Under the pieces are notes generated by a model. That model worked only from the letters and a program-made list of their open reading frames with translations. It had not been told where the DNA came from and searched no databases. This document shows, piece after piece, positions 43,110-52,520 of a stretch of 64,000 bases of DNA. The stretch lies in contig NZ_CP021455.1 in the NCBI RefSeq assembly GCF_002158865.1, positions 2,294,001-2,358,000 on the forward strand. The letters are read 5' to 3'. Both the position numbers and the translations under genes were made by a program. Numbering within the stretch: position 1 is the stretch's first letter; every line of letters starts with the position of its first letter. Source of the DNA: Comamonas serinivorans. GTDB lineage: Bacteria > Pseudomonadota > Gammaproteobacteria > Burkholderiales > Burkholderiaceae_C.

Positions 43110-44921
43110 ATGGCGGATCTCCACACCCCCTCCCGCGAGCCAGTTCGGCACGGCGATGTCCTGGTCATCGGCGCGGGGCTGGCCGGTCTGTCCGTGGCGC
43201 TGTCGCTGCCCGCCCACCTGCGGGTCACCGTGCTGAGCAAAGGGCCGCTGCAGGCCTGTGCCAGCGCCTGGGCGCAAGGCGGCATCGCGGCCGTGCTGGA
43301 CCCGGCGGATGACCTCGAATCCCACGTGCAGGACACCCTGGTGGCCGGCGCCGGCCAGTGCGACGAGGCCGTGGTGCGGGCCATCGTGGCCCAGGCGCCG
43401 GGGGCCATCGCCTGGCTGCGCAGCCTGGGCGTGGACTTTGACCGGGACGAGGGCGGCCAGGCCCTGCACCTCACGCGCGAAGGCGGGCACAGCCACCGGC
43501 GCATCGCGCACGTGGCCGACCGCACCGGGCAGGCCGTGCACGCGGCGCTGCTGCAGGCCTGCCGTGCGCGCGCCCACATCGAACTGTTGGAAGGGCACGC
43601 CGCGCTGGCGCTGGTGACCGCCGGCGAGGCCGAGGGCGCGCGCTGCCTGGGCGCCCGGGTGCGCCAGCCCGGTGGCGAGGTCGTGCGCTGGCAGGCCGCG
43701 CACACCGTGTTGGCCACGGGCGGCCTGGGTCAGCTGTTCGCCAGCACCACCAACCCCGATTGCGCCACCGGCGATGGCGTCGCCATGGCCTGGCGCGCGG
43801 GCTGCCGCGTGCAAGACCTGGAGTTCATCCAGTTCCACCCCACGGCCCTGCAGGTGCAGGGCCGCGCCGTGGGGCTGGTGACCGAGGCGCTGCGCGGCGA
43901 AGGCGCGCTGCTGCGCCTGCCCGACGGCACGCGCTTCATGCCGGCGCATGACGCGCGCGCCGAGCTGGCGCCGCGCGACGTCGTGGCCCGCGCCATCTGG
44001 CACGAGATGCGCAGCCGCGGCCTGCCGCATGTGCTGCTGGACATTTCGCACCGGCCACGTGATTGGCTGCAGCGCCATTTCCCAGGGGTGATGCAGCTGT
44101 GCGCTGCGCATGGCCTGGACCTCGCGCAGGCGCCCATTCCCGTGGCGCCGTGCGCGCACTACGCCTGCGGCGGCGTGCGCGCCACGGTAGCGGGCCGCAC
44201 CGACCTGCCGGGGTTGTATGCCGTGGGCGAGGTGGCCAGAACCGGCCTGCATGGCGCCAACCGCCTGGCCAGCAACTCGCTGCTCGAATGCGTGGTCATG
44301 GGCCGTCAGGCCGCCCGGCACCTGGTGGGCGAGCTGGCGCCAAAGCCGCATGCCGAGGGCTCGGGCGAGCCGCGTCTGCAGGCTGATCAGCTGGCCGCGC
44401 CCTGGCCTGACGTGCAGGCCATGCCAGACCCCGCATGCCCGGGGCGCTCGTCATCGCCCGAACCGGCGGCGCCTCAGGGCGACGCGGGCGGGGCACCCAG
44501 GGCCACCTCAGCCGGATGGGTCGAGCCGGGCGCTGCCAGCGTGGGCACAGGGCCCAGCCTGCAGGCCTTGCGCCAGCTGATGAACGCCGTGGCCGGCATT
44601 CAGCGCAACGCGGTGGACCTGGCCGCTGCTGCGGCCCAGCTCGCAGCCTGGCAGGCGCAGCTCGCCGAGGGCGAGCACCTGGCGGTGCATGCACCCGGTG
44701 ACCCTGGGGCGGCTCAGGTCGGGGGCCAAGGCGTGGGGCCAGTCGTGCTGGGGCCGGACGCCGCCGTGCGCCACGCACTGGACGTGTGTCAGCTCATTGT
44801 CAGCGCGGCGCTGCAGCGCCGGCACAGCTGCGGTGCGCATGCGCGCAGCGACGAGCCCGGTGAATCGTTGGTGGCGGGTGATGCCATCAATCCGCAGTAT
44901 GCAGCCACTGCCGTTCATTGA
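43110..44921 (+). CDS. nadB: L-aspartate oxidase
   Basis: Encodes 603 residues; typical length is 530-540. NadB oxidises aspartate to iminoaspartate with FAD, feeding NadA. VIGAGLAGLSVALSL binds FAD; QGGIAAVLD, HSHRRIAHVADRTG, EFIQFHPTAL, PCAHYACGGV and GLHGANRLASNSLLE are the family landmarks. The excess length comes from a Pro/Gly/Ala-rich insert of about 70 residues (around 425-490) between the flavin domain and the C-terminal helices. The last eight residues (QYAATAVH) and the stop are encoded by dyad element D17, so the native end was probably replaced. Confidence 0.93.
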   Translation: MADLHTPSREPVRHGDVLVIGAGLAGLSVALSLPAHLRVTVLSKGPLQACASAWAQGGIAAVLDPADDLESHVQDTLVAGAGQCDEAVVRAIVAQAPGAIAWLRSLGVDFDRDEGGQALHLTREGGHSHRRIAHVADRTGQAVHAALLQACRARAHIELLEGHAALALVTAGEAEGARCLGARVRQPGGEVVRWQAAHTVLATGGLGQLFASTTNPDCATGDGVAMAWRAGCRVQDLEFIQFHPTALQVQGRAVGLVTEALRGEGALLRLPDGTRFMPAHDARAELAPRDVVARAIWHEMRSRGLPHVLLDISHRPRDWLQRHFPGVMQLCAAHGLDLAQAPIPVAPCAHYACGGVRATVAGRTDLPGLYAVGEVARTGLHGANRLASNSLLECVVMGRQAARHLVGELAPKPHAEGSGEPRLQADQLAAPWPDVQAMPDPACPGRSSSPEPAAPQGDAGGAPRATSAGWVEPGAASVGTGPSLQALRQLMNAVAGIQRNAVDLAAAAAQLAAWQAQLAEGEHLAVHAPGDPGAAQVGGQGVGPVVLGPDAAVRHALDVCQLIVSAALQRRHSCGAHARSDEPGESLVAGDAINPQYAATAVH

Positions 44922-44942
44922 ACAACGGCGGCGGTGCTGTAC
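44897..44942. repeat. 46-bp dyad element D17, contains the nadB stop
   Basis: Left box GTATG (in GCAGTATG), right end TGTAC (then TGC), inner boxes CCGTT and AACGG with an eight-base loop, extended by GCC-GGC pairs. The nadB TGA (44919-44921) lies in the loop. Confidence 0.9.
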
Positions 44943-44978
44943 TGCCTTTCGACGTCTCGTGGGGGCTGAGGCGTGCGG

Positions 44979-46253
44979 TCAGCGCAGGGCGTGGCTCAGC
45001 GCTTGCGCCAGGTCGGCCTGCAGGTCGGCCGTGCGCTCCAGGCCCACGGCAAAGCGGATGAGGTGGCCCGGCGTCAGCGTGGTGGGCAGGCTGCGCATCT
45101 CGTCCAGGTGGTAGGGCACGACCAGGCTGATGGGGCCGCCCCAGCTGTAGCCCAGGCGGAACAGGCGCAGCGCATCGCAGAACGCATCGACCTGGGCCGG
45201 GCTGCAGCCGGGGTCCAGCATCACGCTGAACAGGCTGGCCGCCGCGCCGCTGTCGTCGCCCGCATCGGCCCGCGCCTGGGCCGGGGCACACAGCCGGCGC
45301 CAGTGGTCGTGCCCGGGCGAGCCCGGCAGCGCGGGGTGCAGCACCTGCACGAACGCCGGCTGCTGGCTGGCCCAGCGCGCCAGGGCGCGCGCGCTGCGGT
45401 CGGCTGCGCCGTAGCGCAGGTGCACCGTGGGCAGGCTGCGCAGCACCATTTCGACGTCGTTCATGCCCACGCCCAGGCCCAGGCGCATGTGGGCGAGCTT
45501 GAGCTTTTTGTGCAGCAGCGCATCGCGTGTGGTCACGCTGCCCATGAGCACGTCGCCGCCGCCGCTGGGGTACTTGGTCAGCGCGTGGGCCGAGATGTCG
45601 GCCCCCCAACCGTCGCCGAAATCGAACGGGTTGAAGGCGATGCCGGCGCCCCAGGTGTTGTCCAGCGCGGTGGTCACGCCGCGCTCGCGGCAGATGCGGG
45701 CGAGCGCCGGCAGGTCGGGGAACTCCAGCGTCACCGAGCCGGCGGCCTCCAGCCAGACCAGGCGGGTTTTGTCGCTGATGCGCGCGGCCAGGTCGTCCGG
45801 GTTCATGGGGTCGTAGAACTGGTGCGTGATGCCCCAGTTGCGCAGCTCGCCCTCGGCCAACGACTTGTTGGGGCCATAGGCGTTGTCGGGCATCAGCAGC
45901 TCGTCGCCGGCCTTGAGCAAGGCCATGGGCACCAGCGCCAGCGCGGCCAGCCCGCTGGGCACCAGCAGCGTCTGCAGGCCACCTTCCAGCGCGCAGATGC
46001 GCTCTTCGAGCAGAAAGCTCGTGGGCGTGCCGTGCAGGCCGTAGGTGTAGCCCGACTTGTCCATCCAGGTGGTGTCGCGCATGGCGGCCACGCTGTCGAA
46101 CAACACTGTCGAGGCCTTGTGGACGCCAAACGTGGGCGCGGCGAACACCGTGGGCGGCTGGTAGGGGTGGTGAATCAGCTCGGTGGCGCTGGCCGGTTGT
46201 GCATGCAGCGGCGCGTGTGGCTTGGGCAAGGCGGGGGATGGGGTATCGCTCAT
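44979..46253 (-). CDS. metC: cystathionine beta-lyase (Cys/Met metabolism PLP enzyme)
   Basis: Encodes 424 residues. A PLP-dependent fold-type-I enzyme that splits cystathionine to homocysteine, pyruvate and ammonia. GYTYGLHGTPTS, PSGLAALALV, DNAYGPN, DNTWGAGIAFNPFDFG and the PLP lysine in HALTKYPSGGGDVLMGS follow bacterial MetC. The frame is open for a further 1 kb upstream by GC bias, but MSDTPSP at 46253 is the last sensible start. It is convergent with nadB, with dyad D17 between, and divergent from the DUF2339 gene. Confidence 0.9.
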   Translation of the reverse strand: MSDTPSPALPKPHAPLHAQPASATELIHHPYQPPTVFAAPTFGVHKASTVLFDSVAAMRDTTWMDKSGYTYGLHGTPTSFLLEERICALEGGLQTLLVPSGLAALALVPMALLKAGDELLMPDNAYGPNKSLAEGELRNWGITHQFYDPMNPDDLAARISDKTRLVWLEAAGSVTLEFPDLPALARICRERGVTTALDNTWGAGIAFNPFDFGDGWGADISAHALTKYPSGGGDVLMGSVTTRDALLHKKLKLAHMRLGLGVGMNDVEMVLRSLPTVHLRYGAADRSARALARWASQQPAFVQVLHPALPGSPGHDHWRRLCAPAQARADAGDDSGAAASLFSVMLDPGCSPAQVDAFCDALRLFRLGYSWGGPISLVVPYHLDEMRSLPTTLTPGHLIRFAVGLERTADLQADLAQALSHALR

Positions 46254-46436
46254 GCGGACAATGGTAACGGGCGAGACACCGGGGTGCGAGGCGGGTGGGC
46301 AGGGCGTGTGCGCGTCCGCCGGGGCGCAGCAGGTGATACTCGGTGACCATCTTGGCCGCGTCGCACCGTCCCCGAGCCAGCATGCGCAGGCCGGGGCGCG
46401 GTGGGCGTGCCAGGCAAGCAACACGAAGGGGTCGAC

Positions 46437-49292
46437 ATGGTGGAGTTGTTGGCACTGGTCGGTGTCGCGGTGCTGTGGGTGCTGGTGCGCCGGCTCACGA
46501 CGCGCGTGCGCCAGCTGGAAGAATCGCTGCGCCTCCTGCAGCAGGCCCAGGCCTGGACCGCGCTGCAGGACCCGGCGGAGGCGGCGTCGCCAGCTGCATC
46601 GGCTGCGGCATGGGGCGTGACCGCGGCGCCGCCGTCGCCCAGCGCGGCCACAGCTTCCGGGACACCCGCGACGGCGGTGCCGGTGGGTGCAGCGGCCGAC
46701 GCCGCGCCTGCCTGGGGCCTGACAGGACCTGTTCCTGGTCCAGAGGCCATCCCGAGGCCTGACGTTGCGCCCGCCAGCCGCGGCGCTGCGCGCCCGCCTG
46801 TCGCGCCGCCGGCCGACGAGTTGTTCGACTGGGACGGCCCTGCGGCCAGCCCCGACCCCGCAGAAGCCGCCGAGCCCAGCGTGCTGGCCCGCGCGGGCCT
46901 GGCGATCAAGGCCTGGTTCTCGACCGGCAACGTGCCCGTCAAGGTGGGCATGCTGGTGCTGCTGGCCGGTGTGGCGGCCCTGCTGCGCTACGCCAGCGGC
47001 CAGGGCTGGGTGAACGTGCCGATCGCCTGGCGGCTGGTGGGCGTCAGCGCGCTGGCGTTGGGCGGCCTGGCCCTGGGCTGGCGCCAGCGCGCCAGCCGGC
47101 CCGTGTTTGCCCAGGCGCTGCAGGGCGGGTCGCTGGGCATGGTCCTGCTGGTGGTGTTCGCGGCCTTCAAGCTGTATGGCCTGCTGGGGGCCGGTGTCGC
47201 GCTGGGCCTGTCGGCTCTCCTCATCGGGGCGGTGGCGGTCATGGCGGTGCGACAGAACGCGCTGAGCCTGGCCATGCTCAGCGTGGCGACCGGGTTCCTC
47301 GCGCCCATCTGGCTGTCCAGCGGCAGTGGCAACCACGTGGCGCTGTTCTCGTACTACGCGCTGCTCAACGCGGGCATTTTCGCCATGGCCTGGCAGCGCG
47401 CCTGGCGCTGGCTCAACCTGATGGGCTTTGCCTTCACCTGGGGCATCGGCACGCTCTGGGGCGTGCTGCAGTACACGCCGGCCAAGTTCGCCAGCACCGA
47501 GCCCTTCCTGGTGCTGTTCTTTGCTTTTTACCTGGCGCTGCCCGTGCTGTTCGCACGCCGGGCCACGGCGCGTGAGGGCGACCGGCTCGACGCCTGCCTG
47601 CTGTTCGGCACGCCGCTGATCGCCTTTGCCCTGCAGGCGGTGCTGCTCGAGGGCAAACGCCTGCCGCTCGCGCTGTGCGCGGTGGCCGTGGCGGCCCTCT
47701 ACGGCGTGCTGGCCAAGGCCCTGTGGGGTCGGCCGCGCCACGCGGACCTGGCCCGGGTGCATGCCGTGCTGGGCGTCGCCTTTGCCACGCTGGCGGTGCC
47801 GCTGGCGTTCTCGTCCAGCGTCACGGGCTGCGTGTTCGCGCTGGAGGGCGCGGGCCTCATCTGGCTGGGCCTGACGCAGGGGCGCAGGGGGCCGCAGGCC
47901 GGGGGCGCCGGGCTGCAGCTGCTGGCCGCCGTGGCGGTGCTGGATGCGCTGAGCCAGCCCGCGCTCGCGTCCACGCCGGTGTTCAACGCCGGCTTCATGA
48001 GCTTGCTGTTGCTGGCGCTGGCTGGGTTGACCAGCGCGTGGCTGTACCGCAGGGCCTCGGGCCTGCAAGCTGCAGCCACAGCCCGTCGCGACCGCGGGGC
48101 GAGCCCCGCCGCGCAGGACGCAGCGCCCACCTGGGCGGCCGCGGTCGCCTATGGCTGGGGTCTGGCGTGGTGGCTGCTGATGGGCCTGCGCGAGATCGAG
48201 CGGTTTGTGGCTGCCGACGGGCTGTGGCCCGCCAGCCTGGTGTGGCTGGGTGCCACCGGCTGGCTGGCGGCCGAGGTGCACGCGCGCCGGCCGGCCGCAG
48301 CCCTGCGCTGGACCAGCCTGGCGGCCGTGCTGGCGGCCTACCCGCTGGCCCTGGCCCAAGGCACGCCGTTGTGGGGCTGGCCCGTGATCGCCTGGCTGGT
48401 TGCTGCGGCGCTGACCCTGCGCAGCCTGGCCTGCCTGGGCCCAAGTCCCGCCGACACGACATCGGCTGCCGCCGATCGGCAGGTGGCTGCAGCCCAGCTG
48501 GCCTGGGCCTGGTTGCCGCCCACCCTGGTGTGCCTGTCGCTGCCGCGCTGGTTTTCCGCCGCCCCGGGCGACTGGCCGCTGGTGCTGTTCGCGCTGCCCT
48601 GGCTGGCGGCTGCGGCGCTCGCGCTCTGGCGCTGGTCGTGGCTCGGCTGGCCCCAGGCTGGGCGACTGCCGGGCTGGCGCCATGTCTACCTGGGCGGCAC
48701 CTTCGCGCTGCTGGCCGTGTGGTGGTGGCTGGCCCTGGGCAGCGCGGGCGACACACTGCCCTGGCCCTGGGTGCCGGTGCTCAACCCGCTGGACCTGGCG
48801 CAGCTGGCCGTGTTGGCGTTGCTGGGATGCTGGTGGGGGCGCGCCGACGCACCCGAGCCCCTGGCTCGTTGGCGCGCAGGCGGCCTGGCCGGCGCGGCCT
48901 GTGTGCTGATCACGGTGGTGACGCTGCGGGGCACGCACCACTGGGGCCACGAGCCCTGGTCGCTGCAGCTGCTGGGCAGCAGCCTGGCGCAGTCGTGCCT
49001 GACGGTGCTGTGGAGCGTGCTGGGCGTGGGCGGCTGGGTGCTGGGCTCGCGCCGTGGCCACCGCGTGCTGTGGCTGGCGGGCGCCGTGCTCATGGGCGTG
49101 GTGCTGCTCAAGCTGCTGCTGATCGATCGGCAGAACCTGGGCGACCTGCTGGGCATCGGTGCCTTCATCGCTTACGGCTTGCTGTGCACGGCCGTGGGCT
49201 GGCTGGCGCCGGCGCCGCCCAAGGCCGCATCGGCAGACGACGCAGGCGAGGAGCCCGGGCGCGCGCAGGCGGCGCCCGGCGGCCCTGGCTGA
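46437..49292 (+). CDS. DUF2339 multi-pass membrane protein
   Basis: Encodes 951 residues. An N-terminal helix (MVELLALVGVAVLWVLV) and a coiled stretch are followed by a 110-residue Ala/Pro linker, then more than 20 hydrophobic segments from about residue 160 to the end, including VKVGMLVLLAGVAALLRYA and GGLALGWRQR, typical of DUF2339. The function is unknown; the family is an inner-membrane protein found in many proteobacteria. AAGGGG six bases before the ATG at 46437 fixes the start. Confidence 0.9.
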   Translation: MVELLALVGVAVLWVLVRRLTTRVRQLEESLRLLQQAQAWTALQDPAEAASPAASAAAWGVTAAPPSPSAATASGTPATAVPVGAAADAAPAWGLTGPVPGPEAIPRPDVAPASRGAARPPVAPPADELFDWDGPAASPDPAEAAEPSVLARAGLAIKAWFSTGNVPVKVGMLVLLAGVAALLRYASGQGWVNVPIAWRLVGVSALALGGLALGWRQRASRPVFAQALQGGSLGMVLLVVFAAFKLYGLLGAGVALGLSALLIGAVAVMAVRQNALSLAMLSVATGFLAPIWLSSGSGNHVALFSYYALLNAGIFAMAWQRAWRWLNLMGFAFTWGIGTLWGVLQYTPAKFASTEPFLVLFFAFYLALPVLFARRATAREGDRLDACLLFGTPLIAFALQAVLLEGKRLPLALCAVAVAALYGVLAKALWGRPRHADLARVHAVLGVAFATLAVPLAFSSSVTGCVFALEGAGLIWLGLTQGRRGPQAGGAGLQLLAAVAVLDALSQPALASTPVFNAGFMSLLLLALAGLTSAWLYRRASGLQAAATARRDRGASPAAQDAAPTWAAAVAYGWGLAWWLLMGLREIERFVAADGLWPASLVWLGATGWLAAEVHARRPAAALRWTSLAAVLAAYPLALAQGTPLWGWPVIAWLVAAALTLRSLACLGPSPADTTSAAADRQVAAAQLAWAWLPPTLVCLSLPRWFSAAPGDWPLVLFALPWLAAAALALWRWSWLGWPQAGRLPGWRHVYLGGTFALLAVWWWLALGSAGDTLPWPWVPVLNPLDLAQLAVLALLGCWWGRADAPEPLARWRAGGLAGAACVLITVVTLRGTHHWGHEPWSLQLLGSSLAQSCLTVLWSVLGVGGWVLGSRRGHRVLWLAGAVLMGVVLLKLLLIDRQNLGDLLGIGAFIAYGLLCTAVGWLAPAPPKAASADDAGEEPGRAQAAPGGPG

Positions 49293-49365
49293 GGGCCCAG
49301 GTTGGTGCATGGGGCGCAGGGCATGGGGTAAGGTCGGCCATCTCGTGGGGCAGCAAGGAAGCCGA

Positions 49366-49710
49366 ATGATTCGATCGATGACCACCTGGGCGGCCGTGGC
49401 CGGCCTGACCTTCACCACCGCCGCGTGGGCGCAGTCCGGCGGCCTGCCGAATCTGGCCGAATTGGGCGGCCAGATGCATGCCGCGGCCCAGGTGTGCGGC
49501 CACCATTCGGCCGACGAACTGCAGAAGATGAAGGCGGCGCAGAAGGCGCAAAGCCTTCAGCAGGGTGTGTCGGCCGAGGCGTTCGACGCCGGCTTTCAAA
49601 AAGGCTTGGACGATGGCCTGGCGAAATTCAAGCCCCTGTCGGCCGCCCAGAAGAGCCAGACCTGTGCGCAGCTGAAGGCCTTGTCCCAGGTGAAGCTGCC
49701 GCAGCGATGA
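49366..49710 (+). CDS. small exported protein of unknown function
   Basis: Encodes 114 residues. A signal peptide (1-22, ending AWAQ) leaves a mature helical protein with two cysteines (in AAQVCGHH and QTCAQL) that could form a disulfide in the periplasm. AAGGAA precedes the ATG at 49366. No family is recognised. It follows the DUF2339 gene by 73 bases and may share its transcript. Confidence 0.75.
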   Translation: MIRSMTTWAAVAGLTFTTAAWAQSGGLPNLAELGGQMHAAAQVCGHHSADELQKMKAAQKAQSLQQGVSAEAFDAGFQKGLDDGLAKFKPLSAAQKSQTCAQLKALSQVKLPQR

Positions 49711-49796
49711 GGCCAGTGATCCCCAAGGCCTTCGCCTGACCGCTTACCCGCGGTCAGGGCGGCGATTCTGGCCGACTGATTCAAGCTTTGAAAGGG

Positions 49797-49842
49797 GTAT
49801 CAGGCAGTTTCCGTTCAATACAAAACGGCAACAGCTCCATAC
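49797..49842. repeat. 46-bp dyad element D18
   Basis: Left box GTATC, right box CATAC, inner boxes CCGTT and AACGG with an eight-base loop. It lies ten bases from the yheS stop, between convergent genes. Confidence 0.88.
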
Positions 49843-49851
49843 TCTTGTGCA

Positions 49852-51849
49852 TCACACTTCGGCCTCGAGCGCCTCGATCTGGGTGCTGGCGTCCAGCCAG
49901 GCTTCTTCGGCGGCGACCAGCTCGTCGCCAATCGCCTTCAGGCGCCTGCCGGCCTCGGCCATGGCGTCGGGGCTGGGGTTGTCCAGCAGCGATTGCTCCA
50001 GCGTCGCCTGTTCCGACTGCAGCGCGGCCATGCGCGCCTCGGCCGCGGCCAGCGCCTTTTTGTGCGGGCGCAGCTGGGCGGCCAGTTCCTGGCGGCGCTG
50101 GGCCGCGAGCTTGCGGCGTTCGCCGCCCGACAGGCCGTCGTCGATGGCAGGCGCCTGCGCGCTGACAGCCGGCGCCGCCGCGGGACTGGCGCTGCCGGCG
50201 AGCTTGGCGGCTTCGCGCTGACGCTTGGCCTCCTCGAGCAGGTAGCGCTGGTAGTCGTCCATGTCGCCGTCGTAGGGCTTGACGCCGCCCTGGGCCACCA
50301 GCCAGAAGTCTTCGCAGACGGCGCGCAGCAGCATGCGGTCGTGGCTGACCAGCAGCACCGTGCCGTCGAAATCGTTCAAGGCCATGGCCAGGGCTTCGCG
50401 CGTCGCCAGGTCCAGGTGGTTGGTGGGTTCGTCCAGCAGCAGCAGGTTGGGGCGCTGCCACACGATCATGGCCAGCACCAGGCGGGCCTTTTCGCCGCCG
50501 CTGAAGCTGCCCACGGACTGCATCACCTGGTCGCCCGTGAAGTTGAAGCTGCCCAGGTAGTTGCGCAGGTCCTGCTCGCGCGATTCGTTGGCCGCGGGCG
50601 CGCCCTGGGCGGCCAGGTCGCGGGCCAGCCGCGTCATGTGGGCCAAGGCGTGGTCGTCGGGGCGCAGCACGTCCAGCTCTTGTTGAGCGAAGTAGCCCAC
50701 CGTCAAGCCCTTGCCCTCGGTGAACTGGCCCGCCAGCGGCGCCAACTCGTGCGCGATGGTCTTCACCAGCGTGGACTTGCCCTGGCCGTTGGCCCCCAGG
50801 ATGCCGATGCGCTGACCGGCCAGCACCGAGCGGTTGATGCCGCGCAGGATGGTGGTGGGAGCGCCGTCAGCTGACGCCGGCGGGTAGCCGACGGCGGCAT
50901 CGGTGATGGCCAGCATGGGGTTGGGCAGGTTGGCCGGCTCGCGGAAGGTGAAGGTGAAGTCGGCCTCGGCCAGCACGGGGGCGATCTTTTCCATGCGCTC
51001 GAGCTGCTTGACGCGGCTTTGCGCCTGCTTGGCCTTGGTTGCCTTGGCCTTGAAGCGGTCGATGAACTTCTGCAGGTGCGCCATCTTCTCCTGCTGGCGA
51101 TCGAACGCCGCCTGCTGCAGCAACAGCTGCTGCGCACGCAGCTCCTCGAACTTGCTGTAGTTGCCGCCGTAGCGGGTGAGGCGGCCTTGCTCGATGTGCA
51201 CGGTGACGCGCGTGACGGCGTCCAGGAACTCGCGGTCGTGGCTGATGACGATCAGCGTGCCGGGGTAGCGGCCCAGCCAGCCTTCCAGCCACACCAGCGC
51301 GTCCAGGTCCAGGTGGTTGGTGGGTTCGTCGAGCAGCAGCAGGTCGCTGGGCGCCATGAGCGCGCGGGCCAGCTGCAGGCGCATGCGCCAGCCGCCCGAG
51401 AAGCTGTTCACGGGGTGGTCCAGCTCGGCCACCTGAAAGCCCAGGCCCAAGATCAAGGCCTGGGCGCGCGCGCTCGCGTCGGCCGCGCCGGCATCGAGCA
51501 GGTCGCTGTGGGCCTGGGCGATCGCCATGCCATCGCCCTGGGCCTCGGCGGCGCGCAGGGCGGCGTTCAGCCGCGTCAGCCGCGTGTCGCCGTCCAGCAC
51601 GAACTGCGTGGCCGATTCGTCGGTTTCGGGCATGTGCTGCGCCACCTGCGCCATCTGCCAGCCGCTGGGGATCTGGAAATCGCCCGAGTCTTCGTGCAGG
51701 TCGCCCGCCAGCAGGGCAAACAGGCTGGACTTGCCGGCGCCGTTGCGCCCGACCAGGCCGACTTTCTCGCCGGGGTTCAGGGTGAGCGACACGTCGTCCA
51801 GCACGACTTTGGTGCCGCGGCGCAGCGTGATGTGAGAGAGGGAAATCAT
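49852..51849 (-). CDS. yheS: ABC-F ATPase YheS
   Basis: Encodes 665 residues with two ABC domains and no membrane part. Walker A motifs are GRNGAGKSS and GANGQGKST; signature motifs are NSFSGGWRMRLQLA and GSFSGGEKARLVLA; both Walker B read LLLLDEPTNHLDL. ABC-F proteins bind the ribosomal E site and relieve stalled translation. The linker with FKAKATKAKQAQSRVKQLERM and the long basic C-terminal coiled coil match YheS rather than EttA or Uup. Start at 51849 (MISLSHI); an open frame upstream has no coding sense. Confidence 0.93.
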   Translation of the reverse strand: MISLSHITLRRGTKVVLDDVSLTLNPGEKVGLVGRNGAGKSSLFALLAGDLHEDSGDFQIPSGWQMAQVAQHMPETDESATQFVLDGDTRLTRLNAALRAAEAQGDGMAIAQAHSDLLDAGAADASARAQALILGLGFQVAELDHPVNSFSGGWRMRLQLARALMAPSDLLLLDEPTNHLDLDALVWLEGWLGRYPGTLIVISHDREFLDAVTRVTVHIEQGRLTRYGGNYSKFEELRAQQLLLQQAAFDRQQEKMAHLQKFIDRFKAKATKAKQAQSRVKQLERMEKIAPVLAEADFTFTFREPANLPNPMLAITDAAVGYPPASADGAPTTILRGINRSVLAGQRIGILGANGQGKSTLVKTIAHELAPLAGQFTEGKGLTVGYFAQQELDVLRPDDHALAHMTRLARDLAAQGAPAANESREQDLRNYLGSFNFTGDQVMQSVGSFSGGEKARLVLAMIVWQRPNLLLLDEPTNHLDLATREALAMALNDFDGTVLLVSHDRMLLRAVCEDFWLVAQGGVKPYDGDMDDYQRYLLEEAKRQREAAKLAGSASPAAAPAVSAQAPAIDDGLSGGERRKLAAQRRQELAAQLRPHKKALAAAEARMAALQSEQATLEQSLLDNPSPDAMAEAGRRLKAIGDELVAAEEAWLDASTQIEALEAEV

Positions 51850-52245
51850 GGGCCTGAGGCAGCTGCGGCGGACAAGGGCGTCCAACGGGGCGAGGGGGAG
51901 GAGGGCGCAGCCAAAGCCCTCGATTATCCCTGCTGAGGGCCGCCGCACTGCCTGGACGCATGCCGCGGCCCATGCGGCCGACCCGGCACCGATGCGCGGT
52001 GGCCCGTGTGTGCGGCAGCCGTCACCGGCCGGGCAGGGCGCCGAGCAGGACCTGGGGGAGCGGCCCGGTGCGCGTCAAGCGGCCCGATATGCAAAAACCA
52101 CATGTCGTTGTGCGCGATTGTTCGTTCACAGGATGCGGCGCGGCGCGAAGAATCCGTGGCCATGTACCCGTCTGCGTCGCTCTCCGAGCCATCGCCAAGG
52201 CGGGGTACCCGTTGTCTGTCTCCTTTCTTGCCCAAGGTTCGCACC
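51850..52245. other. intergenic stretch, nothing recognised
   Basis: About 400 bases between divergent yheS and the transporter operon. It should hold both promoters, but none can be placed with confidence. No dyad element. Confidence 0.35.
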
Positions 52246-52392
52246 ATGCCCCACGCTGCTTCCACTCCGACCCGCGATGCCGGTCGCACGCCGTTTCAGG
52301 CCCTGGGGGTGCTGGTGCTGGCCTGGTTGTCCAGCTGGAACAGCCTGGCCTGTGACCCCGAGGTGGACATCCACCTCTACCCCTTCTTCTGA
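52246..52392 (+). CDS. possible 48-residue exported peptide
   Basis: A short frame reads a hydrophobic core (ALGVLVLAWLSSWNSLA) followed by CDPEVDIHLYPFF and a stop. The hydrophobic core and the cysteine just after it resemble a lipoprotein or signal sequence. No ribosome site is evident and no family is recognised; it could be a leader of the downstream transporter operon. Confidence 0.3.
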   Translation: MPHAASTPTRDAGRTPFQALGVLVLAWLSSWNSLACDPEVDIHLYPFF

Positions 52393-52520
52393 GGGGCGCC
52401 ACGCGCTTGCACGGGCGCCCGGGCTGATGGCCCGGTTGCCGTGCGATCCGCAGGCGCCGCTCTGTCTCCCGGCCTGCCCTGGTGCGGGCTTTCCCTGGCT
52501 TGTCGTTTCGCTTCCTGCCC

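Noticed and set aside
46294..46339. A dyad copy before the DUF2339 gene ending in GATAC
   Set aside because: Neither inner box nor left box is present at the required positions.
44979..49418. A 1479-residue minus-strand open frame
   Set aside because: Only its last 424 codons resemble a protein (MetC). The rest is the antisense of the DUF2339 gene, open because of GC bias.
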